Shown here piece by piece: positions 30,125 to 42,500 of a DNA stretch of 64,000 bases. The DNA is from Conchocele bisecta (taxonomy: Eukaryota > Mollusca > Bivalvia > Lucinida > Thyasiridae). Each line of letters starts with the position of its first letter. Position 1 is the first letter of the stretch. The stretch spans positions 62,001 through 126,000 of the forward strand of contig JAQRGA010000147.1 of NCBI GenBank assembly GCA_029237695.1, given 5' to 3'. A model generated the notes under the pieces. It did not search any database. It worked only from the letters and a program-made list of their open reading frames with translations, and had not been told where the DNA came from. The translations under genes were made by a program, and so were the position numbers.

Positions 30125-30509
30125 ATGGATATTTACACCGCCCTTAATACCTGCTTATTTATCTGTATTATATCCACTCACTGTCATGCATTTGAGGAAT
30201 ACCCAAAATGTTTCTCCAAGTTTGACGTCGAGGGGAAAGTGCTGGAAAAGTTGGTGAGGATCGAGCACAAAATGGAAGTATATGACGAAAATATGAAAAC
30301 AATGGTAGATGACTATAACCTTCAAAAGGAGGCAATACAGAGTATGCTTGAAACTGAACGAGAAACTATTGATGAACTTAAAGTTGAAAATAAGGAAATA
30401 AAACAAACGGTTACAGCGCTTACGACCAGCATGGCAGCAATGGTGGAAGATGCAGTGCTTAGAGAGATGAGAATAAACCATCTTCTCAATACAACTCTGG
30501 ACAAAGCAG
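30125..30509 (+). CDS. C1q gene exon 1: signal peptide and coiled coil
   Basis: 385 coding bases. The ATG at 30125 is preferred because the hydrophobic signal peptide starts right there and the in-frame upstream codons are non-ATG. Ends at the GTAAAT donor. If the intron were retained, the frame would stop six codons later. Confidence 0.85.
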
Positions 30510-33500
30510 GTAAATGCTATAACATGTAAATGCTAGTTGCGGGAAGTAACTCTGCAGAATACGCCCGTATCGTCCAACGATACGGGAGCATTCTGCCAAG
30601 CTACCTTCCGCAACTAGGTACATGCTTGATGTCATTTATCCGGTAACTCGCTATGCATTGACTGAATATACGCTGACTGATCACAAATTGGCGTATGCTA
30701 CATTAACTGAATACGAATATATTGGGGACGTTTCACTAAACTCCGTACGACTAATAATTTTGCACTTACGAACATTTTAGTTATACGAAGTTTAGTGAAA
30801 CGGCCCCTTGGGTTACAAATAATTGAACTGACGTTTTATCAGTCGAACAACGTGACATTACGCTACCGAATATTAGCAGTGTAATGACGCAACGTACATG
30901 TATGCAAACAAGTCCGTGTTCGTTTCATACAAAACCACACAATATGTGCTCATTTTGTAGCATTAAAGCTTACGTAATAAATAGATCAGCAGGCTAGTGT
31001 ATTGTGATACAGGTTTATCAGGCTCGACTCGGTAATTCATACTTGTTTCCTACTATTGCCTGATACACGTTCTCTATTAAAAGACACTACTGTCTGTTTC
31101 ACGAAACCTGCCCAAATTTTACGGCTATATAAACAATGCAAAAACAATATTTTTTTTCGATAATATTAAATTTTATCAAAATTTAATAATGAGCCTTCTT
31201 TTTATTTCGTGAAAGTTGGTCAAATATTGATTATCTTACGAAATATGTGCCCCTAACCCTAACCCTAACCCTAACCCTCTATGGGAATCTAACGTGGAGA
31301 AAAAGGCGGTGGAGACGGCGTCGAAAAAGGAAACAATTTGGAAATTGATTCTGAAACCTAACTAGATAACTACGAAAACAAAAGTTACACTTTTAAAATT
31401 GGTCAATTATTTCTGAAATTAGAAAAAAATCCCATGTTACATACCCATATACACTCTGTGAAGATTATCTATGGGGATTTGACATGTGGAACCTGTTCTT
31501 TCGCAATATTAGACCGAATTTCACGAAATAAAAAGTAGGGTCATTCGTAAATTTTGCTATAATTTAATATCATCGTAAAATATATTGTTTGTGCCATGCC
31601 GTGAATTGTCCATTAAAACACCAACCCGACTTGTAAGAAGACAAGTCGGGTTGCGAAACCGCTTTTTGCTAACACCCCCTGTAGTGATTCTCACAGGAAA
31701 CCAGATGCACAGTCTTGGACATCAAAGGACTTGCTGATAAGGGCTGATAAGAATTCCCGGCCATTTGGTCAGTAGAAACTTGCTCTAAAAAAATATATTG
31801 TCTTATTTTCATCTGATGAAAAAATAGCTAATATATATGCAATTCTTTGATAAAAATAAACAATGCCATATTTTTTAAATTTGAAATCCGTCCGCAAATG
31901 AGAATTACAAATATTTGTTTACATTAAATCTAATGTGTTCTAGGCCCTACATAAATTGAAACAAAGAACAGACACGTGTATGAATACATTAGATATTACA
32001 AAAATGAGAGAATGTGAGTACATGTATATGTCTTGTTTTAATATTAAACTAATTTAAAGTCTTAACATATATTCCTTTATTTGCTAAAACATCCAATGAA
32101 ATGCATACGTGTACAGTCGAATAATAATTAAACAATAAACATACTCAGGAAGCAGAACTATTTTAAATTGCGTATGAAGCGATTCCATGAATGCGTGATA
32201 CGGGTGTATATCTGCGGTACCCATCTGCTTGAATGAAAATCATTTTTAAAATGGGCTTCATCGCGGTTAGATAGGTTAGTAAATAAAATGGCCAAAAAGT
32301 TGAAAGTTGGGGAGAAAGTTCAAGCTATTGACGAACTCGGTCGGTGGACTGATGGGAGAACAGTTAGTTGCGACGACACCGGTGTTTTTGTTAAGTTTCC
32401 CGGTTGGAGTGATGAATTCAACCTGCACGTGGACTGGAATGACGTGCGTCCGAAGGTGCAATTGTCATAATTTTGAAAATAAAAAACATGAATTATGTGC
32501 ATTGCACTACAACAGACACAATTATTTCTATCCTACAATTTAATTCCTACTACCAGGTAGTTTCTAAGTATTACCAGCAGAAAAAATGTTATATGAGCCT
32601 TGCTATTCAAATTTAACCTTTATCGCATCGCCGTAATTTGCATTATTTCATTTTGAAAAATAGCCATATTCTCTGTAATTCACATCGAAAGTGGACGTAA
32701 AATTAAATTGTGCATTTGCTCTGAAATTTGTGCCGACTTTCGATGTCATTTACGGAAAATATTATTGATTTCCTAAATTAAATTATGCAAATAACGGTGA
32801 TGCGATAAGAGTGAAATTTGCATAGTGAGGCTCATATATATACCTTTAGGAAAATATCAAGATACCGAAAGTGACAATGATGAATGTATGCAATCAAATG
32901 TACCGGTAGCAGTTTATGTTATTCAACATTTGCACAAAATTACTATAATAAAGCAACTACCATTCAGTCTACTTGTCATTGTTTCTGTCATGTGTTTAGA
33001 TGTCATACATGTACCCGTGTAACATAGAATATTGACCCCCAAAATAATGACCCCCTCTATTTTTGGCCGGGGTTTTAAACAAAAATCCCAGCTATTGGAT
33101 TGGCGAAAGTGTTACTAAGTTCCAGATGAGACGGCTCGTAATGGGCAAGTTATTTTAATATCATAGTAAAAAAGCACCCCATTTGTATGCCCCCATGACG
33201 ATAAGTCAGGGGGCATTATGTTTTGAACCTGTCCGTCCGTCCGTCCGTCTGTCCGTCCGTCACACTTCACAGCTACACCTTGTTTGCTTTGTCTATATCT
33301 CTGCATTTCCTAATCATACCTCCACCAAACTTCACCACAACCCTACTCACATTCATGCCTTGCCACCTCACACCACCCTCCCCAAATTTTGGGTGACCTT
33401 GACCTTCATTTCGACTTAACTTTTCCCAGGTACACCTTGTTTGCATTGTCTATATCTCTGCATTTCCTAGTCATAGGTCCACCAAACTTCACCACTACCA

Positions 33501-36500
33501 TACTCACATTGATGCCTTCCCATCCCACACCACCCTCCCACAATTTTGGGTGACCTTGACCTTGATTTCGACTTAACATTTCCCAGCTACACCTTGTTTG
33601 CATTGTCTATATCTCTGCATTTCCTAGTCATAGGTCCACCAAACTTCACAACTACCCTACTCACATTGATGCCTTGCCACCCCACACCACCCTCCCCCAA
33701 TTTTGGGTGACCTTGACCTTGATTTCGACTTAACTTTTTCCCAGCTACACCTTGTTTGACACAGCTACACCTTGTTTGCTTCGTCTATATCTCTGCATTT
33801 CCTAATCATAGGTCCACCAAACTTCAGCACTATCCTACTCCCATTGATGCCTTCCCACCCCACACCACCCTCCCCCAATTTTGGGTGACCTTGACCTTGA
33901 TTTCGACTTAACTTTTCCCAGCTACATCTTGTTTGCATTGTCTATATCTCTGCATTTCCTAGTCATAGGTCCACCAAACTTCACCACTACCCTACTCACA
34001 TTGATGCCTTGCCACCCCATACCACCCTCCCCAAATTTTGGGTGACCTTGACCTTGATTTCGACTTAACTTTTTCCAAGCTACACCTTGTTTGACACAGC
34101 TACACCTTGTTTGCTTCGTCTATATCTCTGCATTTCCTAATCATAGGTCCACCAAACTTCAGCATTACCCTACTCACATTGATGCCTTCCCACCCCACAC
34201 CACCCTCCCCCAATTTTGTGTGACCTTGACCTTGATTTCGACTTAACTTTTCCCCAGCTACACCTTGTTTCACACAGCTACACCTTGTTTGCTTCCTCTA
34301 TATCTTTGCATTTCTTAATCATAGGTCCACCAAACTTCAGCACTACCCTACTCACATTGATGCCGGACCACCCCATACCACACACCCCCAATTTCGGGTG
34401 ACCTTGACCTTGATTTCGACTTAACTGTTCCCCATTTCCTAATCCTAGGTCCACCAGCACTATTCAGCACTATTCAGCACTACCCTACTCACATTGATGC
34501 CTTTCCACCCCACACCACCCTCCCCCCATTTTGGGTGACCTTGACCTTGATTTCAACTTAACCCTTTCCCAGCTATACCTTCTTTGACACAGCTACACAT
34601 TGTTTGCTTCATCTACATCTCTGCATTTCCTAATCCTATGTCAGCCAAACTTCAGCACTACCCTACTCACATTGATGCATGCCCACCCCACACCACCCTC
34701 CCCCATTTCGGGTGACCTTGGCCTTGATTTCAACTTAACCTTTTTCCAGCTACACATTGTTTGACACAGCTACGCATCGTTTGCTTCGTCTATATCTCTG
34801 CATTTCCTAATCATAGGTCCACCAAACTTCAGCATTACCCTACTCACATTGATGCCTTCCCACCCCACACCACCCTCCCCCAATTTTGGGTGACCTTGAC
34901 CTTGATTTCGACTTAACTTTTCCCAGCTACACCTTGTTTGCATTGTCTATATCTCTGCATTTCCTAGTCATATGTCCACCAAACTTCACCACTACCCTAT
35001 TCACATTGATGCCTTGCCACCCCACACCATCCTCCCCCATTCCCAATGGGTGGGTACCTTGACCTTGATTTCGACTTAACGTTTCCCCAGCTACACCTTG
35101 TTTCACACAGCTACACCTTGTTTGCTTCCTCATATCTTTGCATTTCTTAATCATAGTCCACACCAAACTTCAGCACTACCCTACTCACATTGATGCCGGA
35201 CCACCCCACACCACCCACCCCCAATTTCGGGCGACCTTGACCTTGATTTCGACTTAGCTGTTCCCCATTTCCTAATCGTAGGTCCACCAAGCTTCAGCAC
35301 TACCCTACTCACATTGATGCCTTTCCACCCCACACCACCCTCCCCTATTTTGGGTGACCTTGACCCTTGATTTCAACTTAACCCTTTCCCAGCTATACCT
35401 TCTTTTGACACATATACACATTGTTTTGCTTCATCCTATATCTCAGCATTTCCTAATCCTTTTAGAGCCAAACTTCAGCCACGACCCGGGGACTCACATG
35501 ATTCATGCCCACCCCACCCACCACCCACCCCCATTTCTGGGTGACATTGGCCTTGATTTCAACTAAACCTTTTTCCGCTACACCTTGTTTGACCAGTAAC
35601 ATTGTTTGCTTCGTCTATTATCTCTGTATTTCCGATCCTAGGTCCACCAAATTCAGCACTACCCTCTCCCTGATGCCTTCCCACTCCCACCCATCCCATT
35701 TCGGGTAGCTTAACCTTAAACCTTTTCCAGCTACACCTTGTTTGACACAGCTACACATTGTTTGCTTCGTCTATATCTCTGTATTTCCTGATCCTAGGTC
35801 CACCAAACTTCAGCACTACCCTACTCCCATTGATGCCTTCCCACTCCCACTCCCACTCCCATTTCGGGTAGACTTAACCTTTTCCCAGCTACACCTTGTT
35901 TGACAAAGCTACACATTGTTTGACAAACACCAAAATGGGGGCATCCATGTGTCTTATAGACACAATTTTCTAGTTATAAATGGATTTGTCTGAAAATAAT
36001 TTTCTGACAATATGATTGGTCGCAAAAGTTATCCTGGATCAGTTTATATCAGTTACTTGGGGGGGTAGGGGTGAACGGGTTGAATTGCCATATACATGTA
36101 CCCCCATGTGCAGCACTGCTTCTGAATAGTCACCAGTCAGTAATGACCTAATGTTTCAGTCAATGTCACCCACCGGACCCCCCCCCCCCCCCCACATCCA
36201 CTTGCCCCGGAAATAGCCGTGAACGTTGACCCTTTCAACATACTAGACCTGTATACATTTTTATTTTTTTCACCAAGTGTAGATCCAGATGAGCCGGCTC
36301 GTTACACGCATGGACTATTTTATGTTCATTTATAGATGTCCATTCATCAGTATATGGGTGTTTTTCAAAAATCAGAAGAAAACAATTCGAATAATTATTA
36401 CAATTATCAAAATAATCACAAACAATGCACATCGGGTTCTACTCTGTGAACACATATACAGGTCTGTAGTGTTGAGAGGGTTAGGAAATTGGACCCGATT

Positions 36501-39500
36501 TTTCTTCTAAACTAGACCAAGAACTGCCATCTTGTGAAGTCTGATCTGTGTGTGCTAGTTTTCCCATTGCCAAATGGTCAAACTATGAACCCGGCTTATC
36601 CTATAGAAGTTGAATGGATGCTTAGCTATCTGACCTTATACATGTAGCTATAATGGGTGTTACTACACGCTGCCACTATCAGTTACCAGATGGTCCCTTG
36701 AGGTATGTAGGCAAGGAAAGTAGTTCCTGAAAAGTGGTTGCTGGGTAATTAGCAGTGGTCAGTGGTTCTGCAGTCTGTTATCTCTTAATGGCCAGTTTTA
36801 TAGCCTCGCACAGTGGGTGGTCACTGTGGCAAAAAGCGGTTGGATTCTATGAAATTATTTTAAATGGAGAATTCACATCATGCATTATTTATATAGCCGT
36901 AACATTTGGGCAGGTTTCGTTGCCTAGGTACGGCTTATACTGTACACACATATGGATACCACGTGGGGCTAGATTGGGATATCCATGTGTGTACCGGCGG
37001 ACGGCTCATAGCTTGTCTATGCAAATACTAGAGTTCTACTTGGCGGATCAAAACTACATATGGCACACATGTTCATGATGTTTATCACGACTTTTGTATC
37101 GCACCCGCTTGTGCACAGCACAATATAGTTAGCACATTGGCGTACGTACGACCGTACGTGCGTCCGGGTTAACGTTTTTAGATAGGGTTTTTAACTACAC
37201 TATGTCGCTGAAACCGCTTTACCAATTAACGTTAAACTTCGCATGGGTGCTCCGAAACCGCTACGCCAATTCACGCGAAACTTCGCATGATCAAAAGGTC
37301 AAATTACTTTGAAACATTGTTTTTGCATTTAGGTTGAAATGTTTAAGAACACTATATGTCTGAAACTGCTTCGCCAATTTACTCGAAACTTCCCATGTGT
37401 GTTTATCATTATCCATATGTTCATTCTATGCTCAAGATCCTGTACTTTGAAATAAGTTTTTAAGAACAGTATATCTCTGAAACCGCTTTGCCAATTCACT
37501 CGAAACTTCACATATGTGCTTATTATCAGCATCCATATTTTAATTATATTCCAAACCCGCGCGGTCCCTTTGCCCAATGTCAATGCCAAACTACTTTGAA
37601 AATTACCTTAAAATATCTTTGAATTCAGCTTAATTTTTTAAGAACACTATATCCCTGAAAACTGCTTCGTCAATTCACTCGAAACTTCACATGTGTGTTC
37701 ATCACCATCCATCTTTCCATTACATGCCTTGTATCCAATATCAAGGTCAAATTACTGTGAACTTTTATGTTAAAGTTTATGTTAAAGTTTCTTGAGAACT
37801 TATGTTACTTGTTATATATCTTGCCGACGTTAAATAAAATTTATCTTATCTTATCTTATCTTAACATATACTATATCTCTGCAACCGCAGACTTCAAACT
37901 TCACATGGGTAGTATGTGTACGGGTATGTTTGCATTCTGTATCTTTGTCTTCGCGAGCACTCAATTATAATCGAAATTGGTATACATGTACAATGTACAT
38001 GCTTAATTGTTTAATATAAGTCAAAAGGAAGGGAAGAATCATATTGAGTATTCTTGTTCGTATTTTAAAAATGAATAAGTTATGGATCTACACTGGTGAA
38101 TATGGTTCACAGCTCATATCCTTGTCAGAATGGTTACAGCAACGTACATGTGCCACCCCGTGTGTGGTTATCTATAAGTGTACACCTGTAGCATGGATAT
38201 GCAGGGCTCCAGATAGGGAATTTGACATTGGGTACTGTTACTCCATACTTTTGAAATCAATTGGGTATTCTCAATTTTCAATTGGGTATTTTAAAACCGT
38301 TACCCCATCAAGAATGCTTTGATTGGCAGATTGATCTTTGCAACACGCGATCCAGTTGTTTTTTTGTTTTTTTTGCTGACCACGTTTGACAGCAATTCAT
38401 CACTAATGTTAATCACGATTAATTTGGGGTCTCCACACACCGAGCTCAACACAATTACTGTATGATGCATTGTGCAATGGATTGAGATTCCACCTTTGCA
38501 TCGGTCGCAAAATAAATCTAAATAAGGTTAACATTGGTGGTGGACTTGTGTAAATTTTTTCTTTCTCGTTTGTTTGTTGTGGCCGCCATTTTGTTGCGCC
38601 ATGTGTCACCAATTTTCTACGAAAAAATCTGATATGATCCGATTGTGTTATTTATAGTGTCTATCGCTACTACGATTATATTAATTGGCGAATTCGGGCG
38701 CCGTTCAACTCGTCCTATTTTCTTAACTTAGTTAATTCGACCGCCATTTTATTCAACGTGTGCGTTGGTCGAAATCGAAATAGTAATAATGTTACCATAT
38801 TTTCATTTATTATTTATGATACTGTCCCACATGTAAAATATAAACCCGACACGTTCAAAGTAATACAATGTCTGCTGTGCCCCGCCCTCCCCCAGAACCG
38901 ATTCCACTGTACCATTTGTTTTATCCGTGCGGATAGTCGTTTACGAATGTCACGGACGTTTTTCGTTGCATCTCCTTGAGTAGACTCGGGGTCGCCGAAA
39001 CAAGCAGTTTCACATCGATTTGAATTTAAGAAAATAGACTAGTAATGAGTCTGGATCTCGGGTTCACAATAGTGTCGCATCGCCGTTTTTTTCCACAATT
39101 ATTGATTTGAAAATTAGTAATATTTTCCGTAAATGACGTAATTGATAGGCCCCGTCTTATCCGATGTTTTCATCAGAATCAATAAGGGCAAAAACGGCCG
39201 ATGCGATAAGGGTGGAAATTCTAGATTTGGGATCATTAACTTGAACGGTACTCGAAACAACTGCCGTGTGGTGGGTTACTAGAGTTTCGTATCGAGTTGG
39301 ACCCATTTTTTTCCCGCTGAGAGTCGGAATCGCTCCCGCTAAATCCTGGAGTTCAAATCGAATACACCCGAATACTGGTTTCCAGCCGTTATCGGTGATA
39401 TACAGCGAGACATTATCCGCAGCTAGAGCCGGGACCAGACTTTGTAAACATTGAATGGCCGACCGCACAGATCATCGGCGATGATTTTGTAGGATTGTAT

Positions 39501-42500
39501 ACATGAAGAAATCTAGCAGTACGCGACAGACTGAAAATACATTTGAGGAGTACGCTACAGGATAAAAAATAATTGCGTACCAGACATTTTAATTGCTTTT
39601 TGGTACGCATTGTCTCTGATTTTAATTGGGTTTTTGCATTTTTTAATTGCGTATTTGCGGTTATCTGGACCTCTGGATATGTACATGTTAGAACATTTCT
39701 TATTTACTATTTGCTTATACTTTCTATCTCGTCTGACTGTGACAACTTTTGTCACCTCTTCGAATTCTTCCGCGTGGTGAACATCTCGTCCTGATTTAGG
39801 TTAACCCTAATGACATATATATACTAACAAATAATGAAACGCTACAGTTTTCAAATTCGTAACATTTGAATTATGTGCATTAATGTGCATAATTCATGTA
39901 TATTTTGAGATGGGCCGACTCGCTCGAATAAGTTGGCGAATAATAAATACACGTACGATGTTTATATTACATATTTTCACAATCTAATGAGGTCAAGCGA
40001 CAACTGTTTAAAGTAACAATATTGTGGATTCGAATAAGAATATTGTGTGTGATTGGAAAAAAACATGAATACATTAAAATTTTAATGGCATGGGCACTGG
40101 GCATGGAACATAATCAAAACTGACATGCGATTGGCATACGTCAATCGGATTTTGACAAAGGTTTGTCATACGAGTATAGGGTGTTCATTGAACGGCTATT
40201 ATAGCAAGACCCAAGCAGCGCTACGTGAACGCTATAGATGTTTGTTACATTTGTCACATACATGATGACCTTGTATGTTGGCGCCGCGAGCTGGCAGATG
40301 TATGCGTCTTACATGATATTGTAATTGCTCCTATTCTGTAACAGCGTGTCAAGAAACAGCCGTTATATTTGTGTGAGACGATTGTCATTGACTGTTGGAA
40401 CACATCCAACAACGTGCTATATGTCGGTTGGTTGGGTCAATACGCAGATAAAGACCAATCTTAATGAATTACACAAAAGGTTGCGAGAAACTGAAACATG
40501 CAAGTGATTGTTTACTCATGGTATTCAACGACATATACAGAGCACATTATGCTAGTTAACAATACAGTGTTTCGCATGGTTATAGCGGGATGGTATACCA
40601 ACAATAACATATACAATTGGAATGAAGCACGGTTATACATTTGATAATATGATAGTATAATTATGTATGTATCGTTGCCTTTTTTGTTCAGTATAGTATG
40701 ATTTAGACATCATCAACTATACAGGGATATACGGCAGCTTAAAAGTGACATGCTCAATTCGTTGTCTATGATCATAGCATCTCGTTCCCACGACATAGCA
40801 TCTCGTTCCCATGACATAGCATCTTGTTCCCTCGAGATAGAAACTCGTTCCCACGAGATAGAATCTCGTTCCCACGGGATAGAATCTCGCTACCACACGT
40901 TAGCTATGTCGTTCCAACGAGATAGCATCTCGTTACCACGACATAGCATCTCGTTCCCACGAGATAGCATCTCGTTACCACGAGTTAGCTATGTCGTTCC
41001 CACGACATAGCATCTCGTTCACTCGAGATAGCATCTCGTACATAGGTAGCCAATGAACATGAAGCATAATTACCGCCATATTTCTTTCAGCCAGAGTTGA
41101 ATATAGTCCGTCAGCCAAAAGCCGATTTGGGTATTTACCTTGTTTTGAATAGCATACTAGCTTTTTATTACTGACTTTGCATGCACAGGCCTTCTCGTTT
41201 TGGAATCCAACTGATGACAAACTGTCACCATTGAGTGTTTTGAGAAATTAGCATAAATTCAAGATGGCTGCCAAATAGATATAGAGTGCCATATAGTTGC
41301 ATTCACATGAGGAAATTAAGCAATTTAAGCGCGTAAAATAGGTATATTTGACATTAAGTTAATATACACACACCATCAAAAAATGTTCAATAACAGAAGT
41401 CCAAAATGAGCGCCGGATAATAATATAGTACATTCTACTAGTAATCAAATCATATACTGATATAATACTTAAAATAGTACATTTGATTATATACGTTGGA
41501 TTATTACGTTTACTTAGGAAAGCCTTTTTGTCTTGTCATTCTACATCAACATTCATGCTGACACCAAATCCAAGATGTCTACCAAACGTATATAGTGGGG
41601 CATTGGCAGGAAGATGTAGTGTGGAACTTTATAGTAAACTTTAATGACTTCCTAATTAATAACATCTTGGCTAAGTGAATTCATTGCACCAATTCAGTGG
41701 ATGCATTTGGTGTTCGTCAGAAAAATGGAACACCAGCATTGTGAAAACACTCCATTTGAACATTTATTTGTCAATACCTGTGTTAGCAGATAACATTACA
41801 CCATTTGTCCGATTTTATCTTTTTTATAAAATAAAACACTTTTTGATTTCTGAAAGTGTATAATATATGAAATTGCCTCGCTATATTGGCTGACAGGTTC
41901 ATCGGTATGATAACGAGACTATATTTGTTTAAGAAAATCATTATTTTCGAAAACAAAACTGATAAAAAGAAAAATAGCTATTATAAACGATTTGATTGTT
42001 ACTATATGTAATCTAGTTATATTAGAATACCAACTTGGATGTCTGCAATATGTTGTGACACATGTGTGAGCGTACATGTATAAAGACGTTATAGAACATG
42101 TTACTTTATTCACAAGTACAATATTGCTATAACAGTGTGCTCCCTATGGTGCTGGACTGAACTTAATTATATGACTTAATTATTAAACGATGATTGCTAT
42201 AATTTATATTTGGCAGCCATCTTGCTATTGGGACCCGTGTCTAATTACATAACAAAGTTTCAAAAGAACACAAGCTTGACATAAATATATGTGTTTTCTT
42301 TGAAATAGGTCAACGTGACATTTCATATTTTAATCATTACACAATATGATTGTCATTGCAAGGTAATTTATATCTGGCGGCCTCTAAGGCTTCTTCTATT
42401 GACACAATTGTCTACTTTTGCATTTGAAAGTTACATAAAACGTTCAATGTGTCCATAAACCTGAGATATGTATACTAATATGCTTAACTTAATCAAGAAC

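Noticed and set aside
30155..30481. 108-codon minus-strand ORF opposite C1q exon 1
   Set aside because: Shadow of the signal peptide and coiled-coil exon, whose splice phase and domain logic support the plus strand.
40750..41010. 86-codon repetitive ORF (IASRSHD repeats)
   Set aside because: Translation of the palindromic minisatellite, with frame open only because the unit is a near-multiple of three.
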